DNA of 6,313 nt from JAZDLO01 sp043801935 (GTDB lineage: Bacteria; Actinomycetota; Thermoleophilia; RBG-16-64-13), in the NCBI GenBank assembly GCA_043801935.1, contig JAZDLO010000248.1, forward strand, positions 1-6,313. The letters are read 5' to 3'. The notes beneath the pieces are model-generated. The model was not told the origin of the DNA. It did not search any database and was given only the letters and a program-made list of their open reading frames with translations. Within the stretch, counting starts at the first letter, position 1; every line of letters begins with the position of its first letter. Positions 1 through 5,820 of the stretch are shown here, in pieces. A program made the position numbers and the translations under genes.

Positions 1-77
1 ACCGACTGCAGGTATGCCTTCGCCTCGGGCTCATGCGCTTTCGCGTAAAAGACGGTGGTGCGGTATTCCCATCTCAT
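1..77 (-). CDS. 5' end of an unrecognised protein, cut by the left edge
   Basis: The first 25 codons of a minus-strand gene start with ATG at 77-75 and leave the window without a stop. The peptide begins MRWEYRTTVFYAKAH and continues with an acidic/lysine-rich stretch. A Shine-Dalgarno sequence GAGGGAG (84-90) sits 6 nt before the ATG. The position, just past a strong terminator and with room for a promoter, also fits a real start. The W-E-Y-x opening followed by a beta-strand-like segment resembles small bacterial proteins such as DUF4177-type ones, but 25 residues are too few to assign a family. A second ATG 5 nt further in is in a different frame and has no comparable ribosome binding site. 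Confidence in a real coding start is moderate; I give no function. Confidence 0.55.
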   Translation of the reverse strand, partial: MRWEYRTTVFYAKAHEPEAKAYLQS

Positions 78-83
78 CTGTCG

Positions 84-90
84 CTCCCTC
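84..90 (-). promoter_or_regulatory. Shine-Dalgarno of the left-edge gene
   Basis: GAGGGAG on the minus strand lies 6 nt upstream of the ATG at 77. It is the main reason for accepting this very short partial reading frame as a gene start. Confidence 0.5.
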
Positions 91-121
91 GGTCGGTGCT
101 GCCGTGCGCACACTGTACAAC

Positions 122-159
122 CGAGGTTCCTCGTTTGCGACGGTCACCCCATCCGTCAA
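122..159 (-). promoter_or_regulatory. possible promoter/operator region of the left-edge gene
   Basis: Between the terminator at 186-210 and the start codon at 77, the minus strand carries a good -35-like hexamer TTGACG (154-159). The -10 partner at 17 nt (AAACGA) is poor. An inverted repeat CGAGG-2-CCTCG (122-133) lies further downstream and could be an operator or chance. The location is right for a promoter, but the elements are weak and this is an inference from position. Confidence 0.25.
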
Positions 160-185
160 GAGCTCCGATCGGTCGCTACCATAAG

Positions 186-210
186 AAAAGCCCGTCTTAA
201 CCGGGCTTTT
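186..210 (-). terminator. rho-independent terminator after the guaA-like gene
   Basis: A perfect 9-bp stem (186-194 pairing with 202-210) has a 7-nt loop and a GCCCG/CGGGC core. The outer bases are A on one side and T on the other, so either strand ends in a U-run; on the minus strand the run is TTTTCTTAT. It lies about 40 nt past the stop codon of the GuaA-like gene at 251, as expected for the end of that transcription unit. No plus-strand gene points at it, so the minus-strand role is the relevant one. Confidence 0.88.
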
Positions 211-250
211 CGTCTTCTTCGTCCACTCCGCTACTCGCCGCCTATCGCAG

Positions 251-1213
251 CTATACGGCTTCAATGGTCGAGGGAGGCTTGGGCGCGATATTGTAGGTGA
301 CGCTGACGACGCCGGGCACCGCGCGGACAATCTCCTGCGCCAGTTGCTCAAGGATCTCGAACGGGAGCCGGGTAGGCGTGGCCGTGCGGGCGTCAACGCT
401 GTCCCAGCAGCGCACTTCAATCTGCTGGCCGAAATCGCGCCGGCCGTCGCGCATACCCGTCACCCGGTCTTCATGCAAGATGGCGAGGTATTGAAAGGCG
501 CCGTAGCCCGAGAGCAGCCGCTCAACCACCTGCGTGGCCTGCCGAACCGTCTCGATGCGCTCCGGTGTCGCCTCGCCGACAACCCGGGCGGCAAGCGCCG
601 GCCCCGGAAAGGGGATGCGCTGGTACAGTTCGCCGGGCAGCCCAAGCGCCTGCCCCAGCTTTCTCACCCCGTCCTTGCGCAGTTGAATAAGCGGCTCCAG
701 GATGCGGTAGCCAAACGTCGCCTGCGGGTCAATCCCCAACTGCTCGAAAACATTGTGCTGCCGCTTGATCCCGGCAACGGTCTCATCCACGTCGGTCAAG
801 ATCGTCCCCTGGAGCAAATACTTCGCCGCACTCTCCCGGACGAGACGGCCAAAGACGTGGCGGTAGAAGGTTTGCGTAATGGCCTCGCGCTTCGCTTCCG
901 GGTCCGTCACGCTCTTGAGCGCGGCAAGAAACTCCGCGCGCGCGTCAACCACTTCCACCGTAACGCCAAGGGCGCGGAAGAAGCCGGTGACCTGCTCGGC
1001 TTCTTCCGCGCGCATAAGGCCGTTTTCGATGAAGACCGTCCTCAGGCGCTCGCCCAAAGCGCGATGCCCCAGGAGCGTAACCGTAGACGAATCGACGCCG
1101 CCGGAGAGGGCGTTGATGGCCCACCCCACCCCCACGGTACGCTTGATCTCTTCTACCTTCTCGTTGACAAAACTCTCCGGGTTAAGCTCTTGCGCAGTGA
1201 TCTCCTTGATCAT
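251..1213 (-). CDS. GMP-synthase-type ATP pyrophosphatase subunit, no glutaminase domain (GuaA C-terminal/GuaAB-like, 'ExsB family')
   Basis: The 320-residue product matches the C-terminal two thirds of GMP synthase: an N-type ATP pyrophosphatase followed by the dimerisation domain. In GuaA this half adenylates XMP with ATP and amidates it to GMP. Visible motifs are the PP-loop SGGVDSS (37-43), FIENGLMR (61-68), QGTILTD (135-141), PFPGPAL (201-207), a D-G-R turn (256-258) and the C-terminal KPPSTIE (312-318). The class-I glutaminase domain is absent here and from the window, so ammonia must be free or come from a separate subunit, as in archaeal GuaAa/GuaAb. Several sites differ from classical GuaA: HPFPGPGL is IPFPGPAL, the region before T-A near 275 is divergent, and the terminal W-E is A-V. 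It may therefore be a paralogue acting on another substrate. I chose ATG 1213 (SD AGAGGGG, 4 nt upstream), which leaves a normal family N-terminus. An in-frame ATG at 1330 would add 39 residues unlike the family. It follows DUF1846 and ends before a terminator. Confidence 0.88.
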   Translation of the reverse strand: MIKEITAQELNPESFVNEKVEEIKRTVGVGWAINALSGGVDSSTVTLLGHRALGERLRTVFIENGLMRAEEAEQVTGFFRALGVTVEVVDARAEFLAALKSVTDPEAKREAITQTFYRHVFGRLVRESAAKYLLQGTILTDVDETVAGIKRQHNVFEQLGIDPQATFGYRILEPLIQLRKDGVRKLGQALGLPGELYQRIPFPGPALAARVVGEATPERIETVRQATQVVERLLSGYGAFQYLAILHEDRVTGMRDGRRDFGQQIEVRCWDSVDARTATPTRLPFEILEQLAQEIVRAVPGVVSVTYNIAPKPPSTIEAV

Positions 1214-1217
1214 GTAA

Positions 1218-1224
1218 CCCCTCT
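1218..1224 (-). promoter_or_regulatory. Shine-Dalgarno deciding the start of the GuaA-like gene
   Basis: AGAGGGG on the minus strand lies 4 nt before ATG 1213. The competing in-frame ATG at 1330 also has a GGAGG-type sequence (1334-1338), but only 3 nt away, which is too close. The 129 nt between the DUF1846 stop and ATG 1213 include an AT-richer patch near 1222-1252 that looks non-coding. I favour 1213. Confidence 0.5.
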
Positions 1225-1342
1225 TCTTCAATTGATGTTCTAATGCTAGTGCCCCCAAGGTCTCGAACTGAGGCTCACGGAGCACGAATGACGCCTTTCG
1301 GGGTTCGGCCACCTTCCGCGAGGCACCCATCCCCCTCCGCCC

Positions 1343-2857
1343 CTAGCCGATGACCAGCGACCGTGTGGCGAACTGCGGGTCGCTTGTTGCGTTGAGGCCC
1401 AGCTTTCGCAGGCCAGCCTCGTCGCCCGCCGTCGGCAGGTGGGTCGTGTGGAACTCGCACCCCGAGAGCTGCGTCAGGCGCTCCACGGCCGCCCACGCGG
1501 CGGGGTTGGTGGTGGCGCTGATGCCGAGGGCGATCAGCATCTCATCGAGGTCGAGGCTCACCGACTTCATTCGCAGGATGTTCTTCTTCATCCCGGCAAT
1601 CGACTCCATCACGTTCAGCGTCAGGAGCGGCATGTCGTCCGGGATGCGCGACAGGTGCTTCACGGCGTTCAGCACGACGGCGGAAGCGGCGTGCATCAGC
1701 GTGGAGTTCTTACCCGTGACGATGTGGCCGTCCGGCAGGGCGATGGCAGCGCCGCAGAAGACGCCGTCGTTGCCTTTGCCCCTCGCTTCGGCCTCGGCGG
1801 CCGCCTCGCGCGCGGGGCCGACCACGACCCGCTGCTCCTCGTCGAGGCCCAGCTCGCTCATGATCAGCTGCGCGCGGTCGGTGTCCTCGCGGTCCACCAG
1901 CCCCACCGCGTACTCGCAGGCGTAGCGGAAGTGGCGACGGATCACCTCCTGCTCGGCCGCCGTGCGCACCACCGCGTCGTCCACGATAGCGAACCCCGCA
2001 CGGTTTACCCCCATGTCGGTCGGTGACCGGTAGAACGTGTCGCCGCCGATGCGCTCCAGTATCCGCGCAAGCAACGGGAATGCCTCGATGTCGCGGTTGT
2101 AATTGACGGCTTGCTCGCCGTAGGCCGCCAGGTGGAACGGGTCGATCTGGTTGACGTCGTGCAACTCCACCGTGGCCGCCTCGTAGGCGACATTGACCGG
2201 GTGTTTGAGCGGCAGGTTCCAGATCGGGAATGTCTCGAACTTGGCGTAGCCGGCACAGTTCCCGCGGAGGTGCTCGTGGTAGACCTGCGACAGGCAGGTG
2301 GCCAGCTTGCCGCTGCCCGGGCCGGGGCCCGCCACGACGACGACCGGCCGCTTGGTCGGGATATAGTCGTTGGCGCCGTAGCCCTCGTTGCTCACGATGC
2401 GATCGACGTCGGTGGGATACCCGCTGGTGTAGCGGTGCGCGTAGACGGGGATACCGCGGCGCTCGAGCCGCGCCTTGAAGACGCACGCCGAGGGCTGGTG
2501 CTCGAAGCGCGTGATGACCACCGCCCGCACCAGCAGGCCCCAGTCGCGCAGGTCGTCGATCAGCTTCAGCGCGTCCACGTCGTAAGGGATCCCGAAGTCG
2601 GCGCGTACCTTGCGCCGCTCGATCGCCCCCGCGTAGATGCAGATGACGATCTCGGCCTGGTCCTTCAGCTTCTGCAGCAGGCGGATCTTGACGTTCGAGT
2701 CGTAGCCGGGGTGAACGCGCGCGGCGTGGAAGTCGTAAGCGATCTTCCCGCCGAACTCGAGGTAGAGCTTGCCGCCGATGCGGCCTGAGCGCTCGACGAT
2801 CGAACGGCTCTGCTCATCGAGGTACTTCTCGTTGTCGAAACCCACGCTGCTCGTCAC
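1343..2857 (-). CDS. DUF1846 / UPF0371 family protein
   Basis: The 504-residue protein has the usual length and family landmarks. The N-terminal signature GFDNEKYL (6-13) is followed by GGKLYLEFGGKI (28-39) and the H-A-A-R-V-H-P-G-Y segment (44-52). A glycine-rich P-loop-like motif GPGPGSGK (177-184) is followed by CLSQVYHE (188-195). A conserved core rich in N, H and D lies around 205-250, and GKNSTLMHA is at 382-390. The function is unknown; the P-loop-like sequence suggests nucleotide or phosphate binding but proves nothing. There is no signal peptide or membrane segment, so it is probably cytosolic. The start is GTG 2857, with GGAAGGGG 4 nt upstream, which puts the family N-terminus at residue 1. 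An in-frame ATG at 2983 would add 42 proline/arginine-rich residues overlapping the likely promoter. It is followed by the GuaA-like gene and probably shares its transcript. Confidence 0.93.
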   Translation of the reverse strand: MTSSVGFDNEKYLDEQSRSIVERSGRIGGKLYLEFGGKIAYDFHAARVHPGYDSNVKIRLLQKLKDQAEIVICIYAGAIERRKVRADFGIPYDVDALKLIDDLRDWGLLVRAVVITRFEHQPSACVFKARLERRGIPVYAHRYTSGYPTDVDRIVSNEGYGANDYIPTKRPVVVVAGPGPGSGKLATCLSQVYHEHLRGNCAGYAKFETFPIWNLPLKHPVNVAYEAATVELHDVNQIDPFHLAAYGEQAVNYNRDIEAFPLLARILERIGGDTFYRSPTDMGVNRAGFAIVDDAVVRTAAEQEVIRRHFRYACEYAVGLVDREDTDRAQLIMSELGLDEEQRVVVGPAREAAAEAEARGKGNDGVFCGAAIALPDGHIVTGKNSTLMHAASAVVLNAVKHLSRIPDDMPLLTLNVMESIAGMKKNILRMKSVSLDLDEMLIALGISATTNPAAWAAVERLTQLSGCEFHTTHLPTAGDEAGLRKLGLNATSDPQFATRSLVIG

Positions 2858-2861
2858 GGCG

Positions 2862-2869
2862 CCCCTTCC
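2862..2869 (-). promoter_or_regulatory. Shine-Dalgarno for the GTG start of the DUF1846 gene
   Basis: GGAAGGGG on the minus strand lies 4 nt before GTG 2857. It settles the start against the upstream ATG at 2983. Confidence 0.65.
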
Positions 2870-2873
2870 GGGC

Positions 2874-2891
2874 CGACCCGGAGTCGGGTCG
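2874..2891 (-). promoter_or_regulatory. leader hairpin just upstream of the DUF1846 Shine-Dalgarno
   Basis: A perfect 7-bp GC-rich stem, CGACCCG pairing with CGGGTCG, has a 4-nt loop (2881-2884). It ends 4 nt before the Shine-Dalgarno. It has no U-tract, so it is not a terminator. A role in transcript stability or translation is possible but inferred from position only. Confidence 0.35.
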
Positions 2892-2899
2892 CCAGGGAG

Positions 2900-2927
2900 A
2901 GGATAGCTGATTGCGTCGGTTTCGCAA
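2900..2927 (-). promoter_or_regulatory. candidate sigma70-type promoter for the DUF1846/guaA-like unit
   Basis: On the minus strand a -35-like TTGCGA (2922-2927) is followed after 16 nt by a -10-like TATCCT (2900-2905). The predicted start of transcription would fall near 2893, about 35 nt before the GTG codon. Location after the E1 operon and before a new functional group supports it; the hexamers are only moderately close to consensus. Confidence 0.45.
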
Positions 2928-3002
2928 GCACCTACTCCGCCTCGACTTGCTTGCGGTCGAGTTGGTGGGTCATTCCGGATCATGGGGCGTCTCGGTCCGG
3001 TT

Positions 3003-3014
3003 GTCGCGCGCGAC
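3003..3014. repeat. perfect 12-bp palindrome
   Basis: GTCGCGCGCGAC is self-complementary and lies 33 nt past the stop codon of the E1 beta gene. It could be an operator site or part of a rho-dependent termination region. In GC-rich DNA a chance origin cannot be excluded. Confidence 0.4.
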
Positions 3015-3047
3015 GGGCTGCAAACGTGGGTCGAGTGTCAGCCCTGG

Positions 3048-4016
3048 CTACTGCCGCGGAGCAGACCCCATCACATCCCTGACGGCCTCTATGAGTCTGG
3101 CTTTGTCGGGTATGGCGTATTGTTCCATCGGTGGGCTGAACGGGACAGGCACATCCAGTCCACAGACTCTGGCCGGAGCAGCCTTGAGTCTGCCGAAGGC
3201 GGCTTTGTCGGCAGTCACCAGAGTGACGATCTCGGCAGCAGCGCCGCAGGTTTGACAAGCTTCGTCCATCACGACGAGTCGGCCGGTCTTCTTCACCGAT
3301 TCGAGTATGGTCTCGCTGTCCAGGGGCACGAGCGTCCTGGGGTCGATCACCTCCAGGGATATGCCCTCCCTTGTCATGTCTTCCGCTGCCTCCAGGGCGT
3401 CATAGACCATCTTCGCTAAAGCGACCACGGTCACATCCGTTCCCTCTCTCCTTATGCTGGCCCGGCCGAAGGGTACGAAATACTCGTCTTCCGGCACTTC
3501 GCCCTTGACGCCGCCCAAGAGTATGTGCTCGAAAGACACTACCGGGTTGTTGTCTCTCAAAGCGGTCTTCAAGAGCCCCTTGGCATCGTAGGGTGTTGCC
3601 GGCAGGATGATCTTCAGTCCCGGCGAGTTCATATACATGGGGTAGGGGGTGACGGAGTGCTCGGCGGCGGCAGAGATCCCGGCGCCCACCGTCATGCGGT
3701 ACAGGATGGGGAAGCTGGCTTGACCACCGAACATGTAGGTGATCTTGGCCGCATGATTCATCATTTGGTCCATGGCTACGAAGCCGAACGTCGCCATGCG
3801 TATGTTGGCTACGGTCCTGAATCCCGATCCGGCCAGGCCTATGGCTGCGCCCACGAAAGAGTTCTCCGCGATCGGAGTGACTCTTATCCTATCGGCGCCG
3901 AATTCCCGCTGTAGCTCAGCCGGCAGATCGGTCGACAGGTGGACCGTACGGGGATCCCGACGAAACTCCTCTTGGATGGCTTCCAGAATCGCCTGTTCGT
4001 ATGTGATCTCTCTCAT
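3048..4016 (-). CDS. TPP-dependent 2-oxoacid/acetoin dehydrogenase E1 component, beta subunit
   Basis: The 322-residue product is a transketolase-like E1 beta subunit. With E1 alpha it would decarboxylate or cleave a 2-oxo substrate and pass the acyl group to a lipoyl domain. Landmarks are MREITYEQAI (1-10), the TPP-activating Glu51 in TPIAENSFVG, MDQ-x-x-NHAAK (82-91), the A-E-H-S segment with His120, PGLKIILPATPYDAKGLL (132-149), KGEVPEDEY (171-179), VIDPRTLVPLD (223-233) and VPVPFSPPMEQ (289-299). Most resemble acetoin/pyruvate-type E1 beta. Between residues 27 and 42 the usual GEDVG-x-(Y)GG-type loop is missing: STDLP runs straight into an AELQREFG helix, about 9 residues short. The common Q-H-S is E-H-S. 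ATG 4016 overlaps the alpha stop by 4 nt (ATGA), giving translational coupling; a longer frame from 4187 lies wholly inside the alpha gene and is rejected. The substrate is not determined. Confidence 0.9.
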   Translation of the reverse strand: MREITYEQAILEAIQEEFRRDPRTVHLSTDLPAELQREFGADRIRVTPIAENSFVGAAIGLAGSGFRTVANIRMATFGFVAMDQMMNHAAKITYMFGGQASFPILYRMTVGAGISAAAEHSVTPYPMYMNSPGLKIILPATPYDAKGLLKTALRDNNPVVSFEHILLGGVKGEVPEDEYFVPFGRASIRREGTDVTVVALAKMVYDALEAAEDMTREGISLEVIDPRTLVPLDSETILESVKKTGRLVVMDEACQTCGAAAEIVTLVTADKAAFGRLKAAPARVCGLDVPVPFSPPMEQYAIPDKARLIEAVRDVMGSAPRQ

Positions 4017-4978
4017 GTCGAGTACACGTCCTCCAAGGCATCCCGCGGTTCGGGATAGGGGCTCTCGATCGCGTATTCGTGGGCTTCTTCGACCTGCGCG
4101 AGTATTTCCTCGTTGATGCGCTCGACATCCGAGCGGGTCAGTACGTTCTGCGCGAGCAGTCTGGCCTCGAACGCCGCCACCGGACACTTATCAGCCCAGG
4201 CTTCGATCTCCTCCGGGGGGCGTAGGTCCTCGAGCCAATCAGAGAGAAAATGCTTGTGCCAGCGATACGTCTCGCATTCCAGAAAATAGGGACCCTCTCC
4301 CTTTCTGAGCATGCTCATGGCTTCTTCAGCCGCCCGATAGACGGCTTCGACATCGTTGCCATGGATCGCCTTGTTCGGGATGTGATAGGCCTCCGGCATC
4401 CTAGTGATGTTCCCCGCGGCCAGAGAGTGGGCGGCCGGAGCATTCACCGCGTAGTGGTTGTTCTCACACACGAAGAGCAGAGGCAATCTCCAGAGGGCCG
4501 CGAGGTTGAGCGCCTCATGGAATTCTCCCTCCTGGCAGGCGCCGTCGCCGAAGAACACGGCGGCGACGTTTCCCTTTCCTTCGAGTTGAGCGGCCATAGC
4601 TGCTCCTGTGGCGATCGGCAGCCCGGCTCCGACGATCCCGTCCGCTCCCAACATTCCGATGCTGAAATCCGCGATATGCATGGACCCGCCTTTGCCTTTG
4701 CAGTAGCCGGTCCTCTTGCCGTAGATCTCGGCCATCATCTTCTTCATGTCCGCGCCTTTGGCTATGCAATGACCATGTCCGCGGTGATGGCTGACGATGC
4801 GGTCCTCTCTGCTCAGGTGCTTGCATATCCCAGTAGCGATGGCTTCCTGGCCGATGTAGGAGTGGATGAAGCCGAAGATCTTGCCGGAATAGAATTCCGC
4901 CGCCACTCGCTCCTCAAAGCGCCGGATGGTGAGCAGGGTCGTGTATAGGTCGATCAGCGTCTGCTTGTCCAGGGCCAA
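4013..4978 (-). CDS. TPP-dependent 2-oxoacid/acetoin dehydrogenase E1 component, alpha subunit
   Basis: The 321-residue protein is an E1 alpha subunit. It shows RRFEERV (19-25), GFIHSYIGQEA (36-46), HHRGHGHCIAKG (64-75) and KGKGGSMHIAD (94-104). The TPP/Mg motif opens with GDGACQEG (144-151) and closes with the paired asparagines N173-N174. The RGHGHCIAKG and GGSMHIAD blocks resemble acetoin dehydrogenase AcoA-type E1 alpha as much as pyruvate dehydrogenase. The loop that is usually Y-R-x-x-G-H-S-M-S-D-P reads YRWHKHFLSDW (238-248): the second His (243) and the S-D pair remain, while G, S and P are replaced. The start is TTG 4978, supported by a perfect AGGAGG 5 nt upstream and a family-typical N-terminus. 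It lies 60 nt after the SDR gene, and its TGA overlaps the ATG of the beta gene. No E2 or E3 gene is in the window. Acetoin or a noncanonical 2-oxoacid is as likely as pyruvate. Confidence 0.91.
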   Translation of the reverse strand: MALDKQTLIDLYTTLLTIRRFEERVAAEFYSGKIFGFIHSYIGQEAIATGICKHLSREDRIVSHHRGHGHCIAKGADMKKMMAEIYGKRTGYCKGKGGSMHIADFSIGMLGADGIVGAGLPIATGAAMAAQLEGKGNVAAVFFGDGACQEGEFHEALNLAALWRLPLLFVCENNHYAVNAPAAHSLAAGNITRMPEAYHIPNKAIHGNDVEAVYRAAEEAMSMLRKGEGPYFLECETYRWHKHFLSDWLEDLRPPEEIEAWADKCPVAAFEARLLAQNVLTRSDVERINEEILAQVEEAHEYAIESPYPEPRDALEDVYST

Positions 4979-4983
4979 GAGAA

Positions 4984-4989
4984 CCTCCT
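4984..4989 (-). promoter_or_regulatory. perfect Shine-Dalgarno fixing the TTG start of E1 alpha
   Basis: AGGAGG on the minus strand lies 5 nt before TTG 4978, the best ribosome binding site in the window. The strong site may compensate for the weak initiation codon. Confidence 0.8.
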
Positions 4990-5038
4990 ACTCAGGACTT
5001 GGTGCCGGCCTCGGCAGCTCCCGGTGGCGCGTGCTGCT

Positions 5039-5815
5039 TCATCGGTGCTGCAGGCCGTACTGCATGCCCCCGTCGATCATGTACATCCCTCCGGTACAGA
5101 AGCTACCTGCGTCCGAAGCCAGGTAGAGCATCAGTTCGGCCACTTCGACAGGGTCGACGTACCGCTTTAGCAGGGTAGCATCCTGGAGCCAGGCTCGTCC
5201 TTGCGCGGGATCGTCCGGGCATAGGTCGGCCTCTATGGCGCGGAGCATCGGGGTGTCGACCAGTCCGGGATTGACGGTGTTCACGCGGATCTTGTAGGGA
5301 GCGAGTTCCACCGCGGCGACCTTCATCACCCCGGTGAGGGCGTGCTTGCTGGCGGCGTACGCGATGCTGCCGGGGTTTCCCACCACGGCGCCCACCGACG
5401 AGGTGATGACGATGGAGCCTCCGCCGCGCCGGATCATGTGGGGGATGGCCCATTTGATCGTGATCACCACCCCGGTCACATTGACCTCCATCACCCGGTT
5501 GAAGGCATCGATCGGGCAATCCTGGATATGCGCGTGCAGCCCGAAGATACCCGCGTTGGGCAGGAGGATGTCGATCCCGCCGAACTCGGCCCCGGCCCGG
5601 GCCATGGCGGCCGCGACCTGAGCCTCCTCCGTCACGTCGGCCACGAAAGGCACGACCTTCCCGGTCAGGGACCGTACCGCCCCCTCCAGGGCCTCGGCGT
5701 CACGGTCGATGGCCATCACCTCCGCGCCTTCCCGGGCGAACAGCGTGACGGCGGCGCGTCCGATCCCGGAAGCAGCACCGGTCACGACCGCGGCCTTGCC
5801 AAGCAGTCTGGACAA
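5039..5815 (-). CDS. short-chain dehydrogenase/reductase (classical SDR), NAD(P)-dependent
   Basis: The 258-residue protein is a full-length classical SDR with a Rossmann fold. The cofactor motif TGAASGIGRA spans 12-21. Asp37 at the end of the second strand (AIDRD) suggests NAD(H) rather than NADP(H). D60-V61 probably contacts adenine, and P-N-A-G (86-89) stands for the N-N-A-G motif. The catalytic tetrad is Asn112, Ser140, Tyr153 and Lys157 (YAASK). The C-terminus holds the usual NPGLVDTPM (182-190) and a G-G-x-x-x-x-D-G-G ending near 242-250. The substrate cannot be read from sequence; the family covers alcohols, ketones and hydroxyacids. Lying 22 nt after the OsmC-family gene and 60 nt before the E1 genes, it may make or consume the E1 substrate, for example by interconverting a hydroxy and an oxo compound. 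The start is TTG 5815, with AGAAGGG 5 nt upstream. No truncation is seen. Confidence 0.92.
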   Translation of the reverse strand: MSRLLGKAAVVTGAASGIGRAAVTLFAREGAEVMAIDRDAEALEGAVRSLTGKVVPFVADVTEEAQVAAAMARAGAEFGGIDILLPNAGIFGLHAHIQDCPIDAFNRVMEVNVTGVVITIKWAIPHMIRRGGGSIVITSSVGAVVGNPGSIAYAASKHALTGVMKVAAVELAPYKIRVNTVNPGLVDTPMLRAIEADLCPDDPAQGRAWLQDATLLKRYVDPVEVAELMLYLASDAGSFCTGGMYMIDGGMQYGLQHR

Positions 5816-5820
5816 CGTTT

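Larger units (their letters stand above)
2858..3047 (-). other. 190-nt intergenic region between the E1 beta and DUF1846 genes
   Basis: No gene is evident. From the E1 beta stop onward it holds a perfect 12-bp palindrome GTCGCGCGCGAC (3003-3014), a 6-bp stem-loop (2941-2946 with 2956-2961, loop 9 nt), the candidate promoter and the leader hairpin. None of the stems is followed by a U-tract on the minus strand, so no classical rho-independent terminator is visible for the upstream operon. Confidence 0.6.

Noticed and set aside
31..420. 129-codon minus-strand open frame across the terminator and the guaA-like 3' end
   Set aside because: It runs through the terminator hairpin, overlaps the GuaA-like gene in a different frame and encodes an arginine/serine-rich peptide with no family character.
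344..1243. Long open frame of 299 codons on the plus strand
   Set aside because: It lies wholly opposite the GuaA-like gene, whose family motifs are unmistakable. The plus-strand peptide has no recognisable domain and is typical of an antisense shadow in GC-rich DNA.
2111..2788. 225-codon open frame on the plus strand
   Set aside because: It is antisense to the well-conserved DUF1846 gene, and the peptide is a low-complexity V/D/R/A mix without domain features.
2941..2961. Stem-loop considered as a terminator for the E1 operon
   Set aside because: The stem is only 6 bp, the loop is 9 nt, and the downstream minus-strand sequence is G-rich without a U-run, so it does not qualify as a rho-independent terminator.
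2858..2983. 42-residue N-terminal extension of DUF1846 from ATG 2983
   Set aside because: The peptide is proline/arginine-rich and covers the candidate promoter and hairpin. GTG 2857 has a good Shine-Dalgarno and gives the family-typical start and length.
4017..4187. 57-residue N-terminal extension of E1 beta from ATG 4187
   Set aside because: It overlaps the E1 alpha coding sequence in another frame, is arginine-rich and unlike the family. The ATG at 4016 with the ATGA overlap gives the normal E1 beta N-terminus.
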